Part shown: one piece after another, positions 37,934 through 47,058 of the stretch | Position numbering within the stretch: position 1 is the first letter of the stretch | Layout: each line of letters starts with the position of its first letter | NCBI RefSeq assembly: GCF_009730335.1 | Contig: NZ_CP046315.1 | Coordinates: forward strand, 1,178,001 to 1,242,000 | From: Schaalia odontolytica | GTDB taxonomy: Bacteria > Actinomycetota > Actinomycetes > Actinomycetales > Actinomycetaceae | Reading direction: 5' to 3' | DNA length: 64,000 bases | Translations under genes and position numbers: made by a program | The notes under the pieces: generated by a model | What the model saw: only the letters and a program-made list of their open reading frames with translations | The model's database searches: none | Told to the model about the DNA's origin: nothing

Positions 37934-39382
37934 TCACTTCTGGGCGACGACCTTGTCCATGTCTTCAAGCTCGGCGCCGCTGGTCTCGGTGAGGAACTTC
38001 GCCGTGAAGATGACCGCTAGGACGCCGAAGGCGCAGTAGATCCAGTAGGTGCCGGCCGGCGACCAGGCGATGAGGAAGGGGAAGAGGAGGACGACCAGGA
38101 AGTTGACGAGGAAGTCGGCACCCGACGCGAGCGACATGGCGCCGCCGCGGATCGAGTTGGGGAACATCTCGCCCATGACGATGGAGAAGATGGGGCCCCA
38201 CGAGGAGGTGAATCCGAGCAGGAACGTGCACAGGGCCGCGACCGCCAGGAATGCCAGGACGGGGGAGTCCGCGACATCCGGCTTGCCGTCGATGGTGGGG
38301 GCGACCGTGAAGACCGTCGCCACGATGCCGAGCGAGACGAAGATGAGGGTGCCGCCGTAGATCAGCATGCGCTTGCGGCCCACGCGGTCCACCAGCATGA
38401 TGCCCGACAGGACACCGACGATCTTGAAGGCGGTGATGAGCAGGGTCTGGGCCAGGGCCATCGACTCGGTGAAGCCGACGGCGGCGAACAGTGAGTTCGA
38501 GTAGAAGAAGACGCCGTTGATACCGGTCAGCTGCTGGAACGCGGCGATCGCCATGCCGACAAACACGAGGCCGCGCCACTGCGAGGATAGGATCTGTCCG
38601 ATCGAGAGCTTCGCACCGCCCGTGATCGTCAGGGACTGGGCGATGGCCTCGACGCGGGCCGCGGGGTCTTCCTCGCCGGACAGCTTGGCCAGGATCTCCT
38701 CGGCCTCCTTGGTGCGGCCCACGGACACGAGGTAACGGGGAGACTCCGGAATCTTCGCCGTAAACACCACGAAGAGCAGGGCCGGGATAATGAGGCAGGC
38801 GAAGAGGACCTGCCATGTCATGAGGCCGCCGAACGCCGGCTTGGCAGCGCCACCCGTGATCGAGACGACCGCCGTGTTGATGAGGCCGGCGAAGAACAGG
38901 CCCAGGATGATCGCGAGCTGGCGGAAGCCGATGAGACGCCCGCGGATGTCAGCGGGCGCGATCTCGGCGACGTAGCCGGGGGCAACCGTGGTCGCCGCGC
39001 CGAAGCCGATGCCGCCAATGATGCGGGTCAGGAGTAGGAAGGGATAGCCGAGGCTACCGAGTAGGGGAGAGATGGGTCCGAGGAGGGCCTCAACAAGCAG
39101 GAAGGGACCGACCCACATGAGAGTGGTCTTGCGGCCGATTTTGTCGGAGATGCGACCCGCGGCGAGGGCGCCAATCAGGCCGCCGATGACACCTGCCGCG
39201 CCCGCAACGCCCTGCAGGATCGGGCCGAGCTCGAAGGTGGATCCCACGGCCTTGATGGCGGCGTTGAGGACCATGCCCTCGAATCCGTAGAAGAAGGGGC
39301 CGAGGGTGGCGATCAGAGCGAGAGTCGTTGCGTAGCGCCTCGCTTGCTTGTCGCGGGGTGTGAGTGTGGTTGTCGATGACAT
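37934..39382 (-). CDS. MFS sugar porter
   Basis: Sugar:H+ symporter-type major facilitator of 482 residues from ATG 39382, after AAGGATGAAG; the open frame to 39436 is not supported. Twelve hydrophobic segments. Sugar porter signatures: GRISDKIGRKTTL, GGIGFGAATTVAPGYVAEIAPADIRG, IPESPRYLVSVGR and VDRVGRKRML. It is the first gene of an operon with the sulfatase, so it probably imports a sulfated or parent sugar. Two inverted repeats lie upstream. Confidence 0.92.
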   Translation of the reverse strand: MSSTTTLTPRDKQARRYATTLALIATLGPFFYGFEGMVLNAAIKAVGSTFELGPILQGVAGAAGVIGGLIGALAAGRISDKIGRKTTLMWVGPFLLVEALLGPISPLLGSLGYPFLLLTRIIGGIGFGAATTVAPGYVAEIAPADIRGRLIGFRQLAIILGLFFAGLINTAVVSITGGAAKPAFGGLMTWQVLFACLIIPALLFVVFTAKIPESPRYLVSVGRTKEAEEILAKLSGEEDPAARVEAIAQSLTITGGAKLSIGQILSSQWRGLVFVGMAIAAFQQLTGINGVFFYSNSLFAAVGFTESMALAQTLLITAFKIVGVLSGIMLVDRVGRKRMLIYGGTLIFVSLGIVATVFTVAPTIDGKPDVADSPVLAFLAVAALCTFLLGFTSSWGPIFSIVMGEMFPNSIRGGAMSLASGADFLVNFLVVLLFPFLIAWSPAGTYWIYCAFGVLAVIFTAKFLTETSGAELEDMDKVVAQK

Positions 39383-39455
39383 GTCTTCATCCTTGAAGGT
39401 GTGGTGATGCGCCCGCGCCTGCCGTGTGCGCTTCATTCACCGTACGCGCGCAAGT

Positions 39456-39504
39456 TTGTGTCCGAAGTAACGGACATAAACAGATGTAGTGAACTAGGTC
39501 ACTA
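39456..39504 (-). promoter_or_regulatory. Two inverted repeats in the porter-sulfatase promoter
   Basis: TGTCCG-aagtaa-CGGACA (39459-39476), extended on both sides by TTTN and NAAA, and TAGTGA-actagg-TCACTA (39487-39504). Both have 6-bp arms around a 6-bp spacer and their centres are 28 bp apart, 75-125 bp upstream of the porter start. Candidate operators for the neighbouring ROK regulator or another sugar regulator. Confidence 0.65.
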
Positions 39505-39516
39505 AAAAGCGTGTCT

Positions 39517-40380
39517 TTAGCGCGTTTGAACCACGAACTCCGGATTCGGCGTCTGTGCCGGCGTCACCGAATCAGCATCAATGACCAGCGCCTTCCCACC
39601 GCGCACACGCAGCGTACCGCTCACATGCACCCAGCTATCCGCCGCAGGAGCAGGCCCAGCCCACCGCACCGCAAACCCAACCGGATACGCATCCGCCGCA
39701 CAACACCAAATAGCCATACGCGCCACCGCAAAGCTCTCCTCATCCGTCACACGCGGAATCGACGCCTGGGCGCTCGCGGCCTCGGCACTGAGCACGAAGC
39801 CAGTCAGCTCGACACGCTGACCATCGTGCGCGCGTCCGTTGGCGATCATCTCCTCCACCTGGGAATAGAAGTTGTCGGTCGTGAGCTCCAGCTTCCCGCT
39901 CGACGAGGCCTGCCCCGCGCCCGCGTTCTGGCTGCCACTGCCGCTGGCTGGGTTTGTGCCCCCGTTCGCTGCGTCGTTGGATGTCCCGGGGGTGTCCTCG
40001 GTCGAATCGTCGGTGTCCGCGTCGATGGTGGATCCGCCAGAGGTGGGGCGTGCGCCAATCGCGCCCGCGGCCAGCTCGGAGGGGGAGACGCGGAAGGGGA
40101 GGATGAGCAGGGCGGCAGCCAGGAGGGCGACGAGGCTGCGCGTCATGGCCCGGTAGGAGGTGGCCGTGTCCGCGCTCTTGTGTTCGCCGGCGTCGATGCG
40201 CGCGGAGAGTGCGAGCGCGCAGGCGAACAGGCCGATGCTGGACGCGATGATGCCCAAGCGTGCCGACGGGGGCACGAAGGACGCATAGCGGCCAGACATG
40301 GCGAGCCACAGCAGCACGCCGCCGAGGGACGCGAGAGAGAGCGACTCGAGGACGGGGGCGATGCGGTCGATGAGCTTCAC
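39517..40380 (-). CDS. TIGR03943 family protein (DUF1980), permease partner
   Basis: 287 residues from GTG 40380, overlapping the permease stop (GTGA). Four hydrophobic segments at the N-terminus, a disordered Ser/Thr/Asp-rich linker (about 115-160), then a soluble domain with the family motif AIWCCAADAYPVGFAVRW and an OB-like VHVSGTLRV stretch. The family is always paired with a DUF318 permease, as here (YcgQ with YcgR in Bacillus). Biochemical function is not established; the double cysteine suggests metal or redox chemistry. Confidence 0.85.
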   Translation of the reverse strand: MKLIDRIAPVLESLSLASLGGVLLWLAMSGRYASFVPPSARLGIIASSIGLFACALALSARIDAGEHKSADTATSYRAMTRSLVALLAAALLILPFRVSPSELAAGAIGARPTSGGSTIDADTDDSTEDTPGTSNDAANGGTNPASGSGSQNAGAGQASSSGKLELTTDNFYSQVEEMIANGRAHDGQRVELTGFVLSAEAASAQASIPRVTDEESFAVARMAIWCCAADAYPVGFAVRWAGPAPAADSWVHVSGTLRVRGGKALVIDADSVTPAQTPNPEFVVQTR

Positions 40381-41378
40381 GCGAGGACCCCCATCCACCA
40401 GGCGCCACCAATGACGGCGGCGGCGATGCACGTGACGGTCGCAAACAGGCGAAGCACGAATGCGCCGCGGAACTGCGAGGACAGCAGCGCCACGTTCTTT
40501 ACGTCCATCATCGGGCCGTAGACCATGAACCCCATGAGTGCCCCCTGCGGCGCGAGGGAGGCCAGCGAACGCGCGATCACCGCGTCCGAAGAGGAACACA
40601 GCGACAGGGCGAAGCCCGCCGCCATCATGAGCGCCAGGGCACCGGGAGCGGGCAGGCCCGCGAGCAGGGAAGACACCGGCCAGAACACCTGCGCCGCAGT
40701 CGAGGCGGCCACACCGCCCAGCAGATAGGGCAGGATTCGCCCGAAGGAATGGCCAGTCGCGCCAAGGATGCCAGAGAACGAGCGGTCCGGCGTCTCGCAG
40801 CCGCCGTCGCATCCGCACGAGTCCCCGTCGTGGAGGTGGGCTTCCTCGCGCAGGGCGCTCGGAGGAGAAGCCAGCATCGACAGGCCTACCGACAACGCGA
40901 CGATGATGCTCAGCCCAATGCGCGCACCCACAATCGCCCACGAGCCGAACGCGTAATACGTTGATGCAATCACCAGGGGATTGATCGCGGGGGAAGCCAG
41001 CATGAGAGTGGTCGCCGCCGACAGGGGAACGCCCTTGCGCAGCAGTGAACGAAAGATCGGCACCGCCGAGCAATCGCAGACGGGAAGAAGGAAAGCAGCG
41101 ACGAGAGCGGTCAACACGGACGCCACAGGGTTCGTCGGAAACACGCGCGCGATCAGGGCGGGGGAGACGAAGGCCTCGATGAGTTCTGCGACGAACACGC
41201 CCAGAAGCAGGAAGGGAATCGCCTGCAGGGTCATGCCCACGGCGATCGTCGCCGCGCGACCAACGGGCACACCCGATCCGGCCAGGGTTCCCTGCGCCGC
41301 CCACACGGCAATCAGCGCCACCAACACGAGCGCGCCGACAAGCACACTCCAGGGACGCGCAGGGCGTTTCGTATCCAT
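40377..41378 (-). CDS. Permease of the DUF318/PF03773 family
   Basis: 333 residues; ATG 41378 is chosen because AGGG lies 8 nt upstream, while the frame opens at GTG 41387. About eight membrane segments. LLPVCDCSAVPIFRSLLRKGVP at about 98-119 is the family signature, with CDC in the membrane. A cytoplasmic loop at 181-198 is rich in His, Asp and Cys (HLHDGDSCGCDGGC), a likely metal-binding site. Co-translated with the TIGR03943 protein. Substrate unknown; metal or small-molecule export has been proposed for relatives. Confidence 0.87.
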   Translation of the reverse strand: MDTKRPARPWSVLVGALVLVALIAVWAAQGTLAGSGVPVGRAATIAVGMTLQAIPFLLLGVFVAELIEAFVSPALIARVFPTNPVASVLTALVAAFLLPVCDCSAVPIFRSLLRKGVPLSAATTLMLASPAINPLVIASTYYAFGSWAIVGARIGLSIIVALSVGLSMLASPPSALREEAHLHDGDSCGCDGGCETPDRSFSGILGATGHSFGRILPYLLGGVAASTAAQVFWPVSSLLAGLPAPGALALMMAAGFALSLCSSSDAVIARSLASLAPQGALMGFMVYGPMMDVKNVALLSSQFRGAFVLRLFATVTCIAAAVIGGAWWMGVLA

Positions 41379-41559
41379 TACACTCACCCTACAACTCTAG
41401 GCTAGGCCTTGCGTGCCCCACCGCTCACTCGCCGACCACGGCCCACCAGGGCGCCGCCTGCGTACGCGAGGCCAAGCGCCCGAGGTCGCGCTGTGTGCAG
41501 ACAGACGTTCCGCCCAGTGGGCGCGCCGGAGTTTCTTCGCTACACTGGTTTTTCGCTAC
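41379..41559 (+). other. Upstream part of the ileS leader and promoter region
   Basis: 180 bp between the permease gene (minus) and the ileS T-box. TACACT at 41541-41546 is a plausible -10 hexamer but has no good -35 at 17 bp. Nothing else can be defined. Confidence 0.45.
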
Positions 41560-41777
41560 GATCCGGCCCGCTCCAGCGGGGTATCACCGGGGAGCATCCG
41601 GAAGAAAGAGGGCAGCGACAGCCGGCCACGGCCTCGTCCCCTCCAGTAGAACCGGACGGGAGGGCCCGACATAGCCCCAACGAAGCGGCCGCGGCCCGTG
41701 AGGGAGCGGCAAGCGGGGTGGTACCGCGGGTGCCGGCGACGCCGGTCCTCGTCCCTGTATAGGCGCGAGACGAGGAC
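41560..41777 (+). promoter_or_regulatory. Translational T-box riboswitch of ileS (isoleucine specifier)
   Basis: Binds uncharged tRNA-Ile and turns on ileS translation. A short Stem I has an apical hairpin CCCGC-TCCA-GCGGG (41567-41580) and the specifier ATC at 41583-41585, followed by ACCGGGGAGC. The T-box sequence TGGTACCGCGG stands at 41719-41729. GTCCTCGTC (41745-41753) is the exact complement of GACGAGGAC (41769-41777), which holds the ileS ribosome-binding site 4 nt before the ATG. No poly-T follows, so control is by sequestration, as known for short-Stem-I actinobacterial ileS T-boxes. Confidence 0.94.
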
Positions 41778-41781
41778 ACTC

Positions 41782-44700
41782 ATGACGAAGCACGGCTTCT
41801 ACCCCCGCCACCGGCAAGACGAGGTGGACCCCAGCCCTTCCTTCCCCGCGATGGAAGAGGGCACCCTGGCCTTCTGGGCCAACAACGACACCTTCCGCAA
41901 ATCCATTGAGATGCGCGACGCCGGCGAGAATGGCTCCAACGAGTTCGTGTTCTACGATGGCCCGCCTTTCGCCAACGGCCTGCCCCACTACGGTCACCTC
42001 CTGACCGGCTATGTCAAGGACGTCGTGGGCCGCTACCAGACTATGAAAGGCCACCGCGTCGAGCGCCGCTTCGGCTGGGACACGCACGGTCTGCCCGCCG
42101 AGCTCGAGGCTCAGCGCCAGCTCGGCATCGAGGACGTCACCGAGATCACCCGTGAGGGTGGCGTCGGCATCGAGGCGTTCAACGCCGCCTGCCGCTCCTC
42201 CGTTCTGCGCTACACGAAGGAATGGGAAGAGTACGTCACCCGCCAGGCCCGCTGGGTGGACTTCGAGCACGACTACAAGACGCTCGACATGTCCTACACC
42301 GAGTCCGTGATCTGGGCGTTCAAGCAGCTCTACGACAAGGGCCTGGCCTACCAGGGTCACCGCGTCCTGCCCTACTGCTGGAACGACCGCACGCCTCTGA
42401 GCAATCACGAGCTCAAGATGGACGACGACGTGTACCAGGACCGCACCGACAACACGGTGACGGTGGGCCTGCGCCTCGAGACGAAGCTGCGCGAGGACTC
42501 GGCGCGCCCCGAGCTGGCCCTCATCTGGACGACCACGCCCTGGACGCTGCCGTCGAACTCGGCCGTCGCCGTGGGCCCGGAGATCCAGTACTCCCTCGTT
42601 GAGGTTGCCGCCGACCACGAGGGTGTGCTCGCTGGCGAGCGCGTCCTCATCGCCACCGACCTGATCCCCGCCTACGCCAAGGAGCTGGGCGAGGAACCCA
42701 CCGTCGTGGCCACCTACAAGGGCTCGGAGCTGGTGGGCATCCACTACCACCCGATCTACGACTACTTCGACACCCCTGAGCGCCGCGCTGAGGGTGGCGC
42801 TCCCGGCCCCAACGGCTGGTCCATCATCGCCGCCGACTACGTGACGACCACGGACGGCACCGGCCTCGTCCACCAGGCCCCCGCCTTCGGTGAGGACGAC
42901 ATGTGGACGTGCATGGAGTACGGCATCGGCGTCGTTCTGCCCGTCGACGAGGGCGGCGTCTTCACCTCCGAGGTAAGCGACTACGAGGGCATGCAGATCT
43001 TCGACGCGAACCGCTACGTGGTCGCCGACCTGCGCGAGCAGGGTGGCCCGATCGCGCGCCGCGCCCCCGAGATCCGCGCCGTGCTGGTGCGCGAGAAGTC
43101 CTACGTGCACTCCTACCCGCACTGCTGGCGCTGCCGCAAGCCCCTCATGTACAAGGCCGTGTCCTCGTGGTTCGTCCGCGTCACCGAGATTCGCGATCGC
43201 ATGGTGGAGCTCAACCAGGAGATCACCTGGACCCCCTCGCACACTAAGGACGGCATCTTCGGCAAGTGGCTGGAGGGCGCCCGTGACTGGTCGATCTCGC
43301 GTAACCGCTTCTGGGGCGCGCCGATCCCCGTGTGGGTCTCGGATGATCCGGCATACCCGCGCACCGACGTCTACGGCTCCATCGCGGAGCTCGAGGCCGA
43401 CTTCGGCGTGAAGGTCACGGACTTCCACCGTCCCTTCATCGACTCCCTGACGCGCCCGAACCCGGACGACCCGACGGGCAAGTCGACGATGCGTCGCATC
43501 TCCGACGTGTTCGACTGCTGGTTCGAGTCCGGCTCGATGCCCTTCGCGCAGGTGCACTACCCCTTTGAGAACCAGGAGTGGTTCGAGAACCACTACCCGG
43601 GCGACTTCATCGTCGAGTACATCGGTCAGACGCGCGGCTGGTTCTACACGCTGCACGTCCTGGCGACCGCGCTCTTCGATCGCCCGGCGTTCCGCTCCTG
43701 CGTCTCCCACGGCATCGTCCTGGGTGACGACGGCCTGAAGATGAGTAAGTCGCTGCGTAACTACCCGGACGTGGCCGAGGTGTTCAACAAGTACGGCTCC
43801 GACGCGATGCGTTGGTTCCTCATGTCGAGCCCGGTCGTGCGCGGCGGCAACCTGATCGTCAAGGAGGAGTCGATCCGCGACACCGTCCGTCAGGTGCTGC
43901 TGCCCATCTGGAACACCTACTACTTCTTCACGCTGTACGCGGGTGCCTGCAACAAGGGCGAGGGCTACGAGGCCTCGCGCATCGATCTGTCGTCGCCCGA
44001 GGCCGTGGCCGCGCTGGCGCAGATGGACCGCTACCTGCTGGCCCACACCCGCACCCTCGCCGAGGATGTGCGCGGCGCGCTTGACGGCTACGACGTGGCC
44101 GGCGCGTGCGAGGCGATCCGTGATTACCTGGACGTCCTGACGAACTGGTACGTGCGTACCCAGCGTCAGCGCTTCTGGGACGAGGATGGCGCCGCGTTTG
44201 ACACGCTGTACACCGCTCTCGTGACGCTCATGGAGCTGGCGGCGCCCCTGCTGCCGCTGTTGAGCGAGGAAATCTGGCGAGGCCTGACGGGCGGCGAGTC
44301 CGTGCACCTCGTAGACTTCCCCGTCATCGACGAGGCCGTGGACGCCCCCGAGCTGGTCGCCGCGATGGACGAGGTTCGTTCGATCGTGTCGGCAGCACAC
44401 GCGCTGCGTAAGACGCATCAGCTGCGCGTGCGCCAGCCGCTGGCCTCGCTGCTGGTCGTGTCGGAGGACTTCGCTGCGCTGGAGCCCTTCGCGGACCTGA
44501 TTGCCTCCGAGGTGAACGTGAAGTCCGTGGTCTTCTCCGCGCCGCAGGACTCGGGTCTGAGCGTTCGCACCGAGCTGGCGCTGAACCCGCGCGCCTTCGA
44601 ACCGGCGGTTCGTAAGCTGACGAGCCAGCTGTTCAAGGCTCAGAAGTCCGGTGAGTGGGAGGTCGTGGACGGCGAGTGCCGTTTCGGCTCCGTCGAGCTG

Positions 44701-45057
44701 GATGGGGCGCCGCTGGTGCTCACGGGCGACATGTTCTCCGTGTCCACCTCCGTGGACGCCGCCGAGGGCCAGGTCGCGGACGTGCTGGCGTCGGGTACTT
44801 TCGTGGTGCTCGATACGGAGCTGACCCCCGAGCTTGAGGCCGAGGGGTACGCCCGCGACGTCGTGCGCGCCGTTCAGGATGAGCGTAAGAACGCCGGCTT
44901 GCACATCGCGGACCGCATCGACCTGTCGCTGACGGTTCCCGCCGAGCACGTGGCCGACGTGGAGACCTGGCGCGACATGATCGCCACCGAGACCCTCGCT
45001 CTGTCGCTGACGGTCGAGGCCGGCGACAAGCTCGCGGTGAGCGTCGCCAAGCACTGA
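41782..45057 (+). CDS. ileS: Isoleucyl-tRNA synthetase
   Basis: Charges tRNA-Ile; 1091 residues from ATG 41782, four bases after the sequestered ribosome site. Class I motifs: [14 protein letters not shown] (HIGH, here HYGH) near residue 60 and [10 protein letters not shown]. The central CP1 editing domain has [10 protein letters not shown]; the C-terminal anticodon-binding part contains PLLSEEIWR. It is of the long form common in actinobacteria and eukaryotes rather than the about 930-residue E. coli form. Regulated by the T-box just upstream. A strong hairpin follows. Confidence 0.98.
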   Translation: MTKHGFYPRHRQDEVDPSPSFPAMEEGTLAFWANNDTFRKSIEMRDAGENGSNEFVFYDGPPFANGLPHYGHLLTGYVKDVVGRYQTMKGHRVERRFGWDTHGLPAELEAQRQLGIEDVTEITREGGVGIEAFNAACRSSVLRYTKEWEEYVTRQARWVDFEHDYKTLDMSYTESVIWAFKQLYDKGLAYQGHRVLPYCWNDRTPLSNHELKMDDDVYQDRTDNTVTVGLRLETKLREDSARPELALIWTTTPWTLPSNSAVAVGPEIQYSLVEVAADHEGVLAGERVLIATDLIPAYAKELGEEPTVVATYKGSELVGIHYHPIYDYFDTPERRAEGGAPGPNGWSIIAADYVTTTDGTGLVHQAPAFGEDDMWTCMEYGIGVVLPVDEGGVFTSEVSDYEGMQIFDANRYVVADLREQGGPIARRAPEIRAVLVREKSYVHSYPHCWRCRKPLMYKAVSSWFVRVTEIRDRMVELNQEITWTPSHTKDGIFGKWLEGARDWSISRNRFWGAPIPVWVSDDPAYPRTDVYGSIAELEADFGVKVTDFHRPFIDSLTRPNPDDPTGKSTMRRISDVFDCWFESGSMPFAQVHYPFENQEWFENHYPGDFIVEYIGQTRGWFYTLHVLATALFDRPAFRSCVSHGIVLGDDGLKMSKSLRNYPDVAEVFNKYGSDAMRWFLMSSPVVRGGNLIVKEESIRDTVRQVLLPIWNTYYFFTLYAGACNKGEGYEASRIDLSSPEAVAALAQMDRYLLAHTRTLAEDVRGALDGYDVAGACEAIRDYLDVLTNWYVRTQRQRFWDEDGAAFDTLYTALVTLMELAAPLLPLLSEEIWRGLTGGESVHLVDFPVIDEAVDAPELVAAMDEVRSIVSAAHALRKTHQLRVRQPLASLLVVSEDFAALEPFADLIASEVNVKSVVFSAPQDSGLSVRTELALNPRAFEPAVRKLTSQLFKAQKSGEWEVVDGECRFGSVELDGAPLVLTGDMFSVSTSVDAAEGQVADVLASGTFVVLDTELTPELEAEGYARDVVRAVQDERKNAGLHIADRIDLSLTVPAEHVADVETWRDMIATETLALSLTVEAGDKLAVSVAKH

Positions 45058-45072
45058 GTGCTGTTACTGAGC

Positions 45073-45107
45073 CGGGCGGGCTGCGCGAGAGCGCGGCCCG
45101 CCCGTTT
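45073..45107. terminator. Rho-independent terminator after ileS, probably bidirectional
   Basis: A 14-bp stem (45073-45086 with 45091-45104, one T-G pair) with a GAGA loop, then TTT. It sits between the convergent ileS and the unknown minus-strand block. Confidence 0.85.
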
Positions 45108-45139
45108 CTGTGAGCATCGTGTCGGGGAAGATTCCCTGC

Positions 45140-45730
45140 TTAGCGAGTGCCTTCCAGGTAATCGGCGTCAGACGGCAGCTTCACGCCCGCGTGGCGCAGG
45201 TGTTCCAGGTGCGGCTCGACCGAGGAGAGATACGGGGCGAGAACGGGATTCGCGTCCGGATCCATGAAGGAGTCGACGTAGTCCTCAAGCGGGAACTGTG
45301 TGGCGAACAGAGTCTGACGCAGTTCGAGGCTATTGACTGACTCGACGACCATTGTCGGGTCGGTGGCGCTCGTGTATCGCTTGACTCGCGGCCACCGCGT
45401 GTCCGCGATCGTCCACTGCTGCGGTGAGGGAGCCTCACCCGGGATCACGATGGGGCGTTGGCGCAGCCGTGCGCGACGCAGCGCACCGACCTGGGTGACC
45501 AGCACGTAGCTGGCCAGCGTCTCGTTGCGCGTGTCCATGGTGAACCGCCAGCTTGGGTGACGTTCGGACCAGCTGAAACGGTAGTAGCCCGACATCTCCC
45601 AGACGGTGAAGAAATCGGTGTTGTAGGTCGAGAACGAATACCCGTACCCGTATCCCTGCTGGAAGTCGGCTTTAGCGACGGAAGTATCCGAACAGATCTT
45701 TCCAATCAATTCTTCCAATTTCCCCAACAT
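45140..45730 (-). CDS. Unknown protein, last gene of the five-gene minus-strand block
   Basis: I do not recognise this 196-residue protein. The ATG at 45730 follows AAGGAG by 9 nt, and lies 59 nt inside the preceding gene, in another frame; both frames look real. Acidic/neutral, no signal peptide or membrane helix. Tyr- and Phe-rich in the first third (YGYGYSFSTYNTDFFTVW), then a mixed alpha/beta pattern, and a helix-like C-terminus. The overlap implies translational coupling to the upstream gene. It has no similarity by eye to the others in the block. Confidence 0.75.
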   Translation of the reverse strand: MLGKLEELIGKICSDTSVAKADFQQGYGYGYSFSTYNTDFFTVWEMSGYYRFSWSERHPSWRFTMDTRNETLASYVLVTQVGALRRARLRQRPIVIPGEAPSPQQWTIADTRWPRVKRYTSATDPTMVVESVNSLELRQTLFATQFPLEDYVDSFMDPDANPVLAPYLSSVEPHLEHLRHAGVKLPSDADYLEGTR

Positions 45731-46382
45731 GCTCGGAGACTCCTTCGATGATGTTCTGCGTGATGAGCTCGTCGATCGTCATGGGCGCCCAGCCGCCGAT
45801 CATGACTTTTTCGATGATTCGCACCTGTGGGACCTGCCCGTGGGAACCCATGTCCTCGTCGAGCAGGCAGATCTCGATGGCGACGTCCTCGGGCAACGGG
45901 TTTTCGGTGAAGCGGAACTGGCGGTACAGCTCGTTGTAGTTGGCGGGTGGACCCGATCGGAACTCCGAGGGAAAGATCAACCCCTTGATGATGGGCGTCA
46001 GGTTGCGCGCCCCGACGTGCCCGATGTGGTCCAGGCCCTCGATGTCGAAGGCTTCGATGAACTCGTCTTTGTCGCGGAAATAGCGGTTGGTTCCCGGGAT
46101 TTCGCCGTGGTCGCGGTCGTCGCGCCATACCGGACAGATTGTGCCGGGCTGCGAGAAACGCGAGCGCATCCAGTCGGCCGTCGACCGAATGTGAGGGTCG
46201 GTGCCTTCGGCCATTTGGAGTTCCATGGCGCCGGTCACGTCAGCTCCGCACCGGTAGCGCTCTCCGAGGCCCTGCGCCGCGTTGGGCAGTACGTCGCCTG
46301 GGCCGGGTCCACGCGTGGGAAAAATGTGTGTCTGATGGACGGTGCGCCGCTTGTCGTCGGGCGAAGGAGTCTCTAGTTGCAT
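45672..46382 (-). CDS. Unknown protein, fourth gene of the five-gene minus-strand block
   Basis: Not recognised; 236 residues from ATG 46382, 9 nt after GAGGAG and overlapping the previous gene by 10 nt. Soluble, with no signal or membrane segment. Distinct stretches are WRDDRDHGEIPGTNRYFRDK near residue 90, ELYRQFRFTENPLPEDVAIEICLLDEDMG, and an acidic helix-like C-terminus IDELITQNIIEGVSEHVGE. The last 59 nt also encode the start of the next gene. Could be a partner or chaperone for the paralogous pair upstream; this is guesswork. Confidence 0.75.
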   Translation of the reverse strand: MQLETPSPDDKRRTVHQTHIFPTRGPGPGDVLPNAAQGLGERYRCGADVTGAMELQMAEGTDPHIRSTADWMRSRFSQPGTICPVWRDDRDHGEIPGTNRYFRDKDEFIEAFDIEGLDHIGHVGARNLTPIIKGLIFPSEFRSGPPANYNELYRQFRFTENPLPEDVAIEICLLDEDMGSHGQVPQVRIIEKVMIGGWAPMTIDELITQNIIEGVSEHVGEIGRIDWKDLFGYFRR

Positions 46383-47020
46383 CGGAACTCACTCCTCTTT
46401 CTCGGTGCAGGCGCGGGGGATGGGATCGGTGGGGCCGAGGCCTCGGCCGGCGGGAGGGGAATCGGCGGTTCGGCGCCCGGTGCAGGGACGTCGGCGGGAG
46501 TCACGCTGTCCTGTGGTTCTGTGGCTGGCGGCGGGGGGATCGGGGGTTCGGCGGCCGAGGCCTCAGCCCGCTTCTCCTCCTCGGCGTCTTCGGTTTCTTC
46601 AGTAGCGTCGTCCTTGACGGGCGTGGGCACGGGCTCCTGGTACATCGCCAGCTCGATGGCGTCGACGATCGGGCACACGATCTTGTTGAAGCCCTCGTAG
46701 TCGAGGTCGCGCAGGTCGTCGTTGCCGCACCGAATACGCAGGTTGATGAAGTGCACCTGGTTGTAGAAGATGATGATCATCGGTTCTTTGACCACCACGG
46801 ACTCGCCGGCGATCCCGATGCTTCGAGCCTCGGGGATGGAGAGCACGTCGGCGCGGGACTCGAGCTTGACGGACTGATCGTCCACGAAGATCGTGATGTC
46901 CGCAAAATACTCGAAGGCGGCGTAGACCGCCTGGAGCATCATCTCCCACGAGACTCGGTTCGTGAGGGTAAAGGTGGACAGGAGCCAGCCGCCGTCCTCG
47001 TGATGCCCTTCCAGGTGCAT
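46373..47020 (-). CDS. Unknown protein, paralogue of the 136-residue neighbour, with a Pro-rich tail
   Basis: 215 residues from ATG 47020, after AGAGGA. Residues 10-125 align with the gene at 47059: shared FxLTxRVxWExxxQxV, D-x-L-x-I-x-E-A-x-S, FxNQxxFxN and DYExFNKxxCxxxDxIE. The C-terminal 85 residues are Glu/Ala/Pro-rich with PPIP motifs repeated three times, suggesting a flexible linker or protein-binding tail. No family assigned. It overlaps the next gene by 10 nt. Confidence 0.8.
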   Translation of the reverse strand: MHLEGHHEDGGWLLSTFTLTNRVSWEMMLQAVYAAFEYFADITIFVDDQSVKLESRADVLSIPEARSIGIAGESVVVKEPMIIIFYNQVHFINLRIRCGNDDLRDLDYEGFNKIVCPIVDAIELAMYQEPVPTPVKDDATEETEDAEEEKRAEASAAEPPIPPPPATEPQDSVTPADVPAPGAEPPIPLPPAEASAPPIPSPAPAPRKRSEFRCN

Positions 47021-47058
47021 GCCTGTGTTCCTCTCGCTTCCGGGGGTGCGTTCGGGGC

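Noticed and set aside
39517-41304. A single 595-codon open frame through the TIGR03943 gene and the permease gene
   Set aside because: Its first half runs antiparallel in frame only by chance with the permease; the two real genes are coupled by GTGA at 40377-40380 and each has its own family motifs.
41584-45054. 1156-codon open frame on the minus strand opposite ileS
   Set aside because: It is antisense to a fully matching ileS with all synthetase motifs; a long shadow frame of this kind is common in GC-rich genes. No ribosome site or family likeness.
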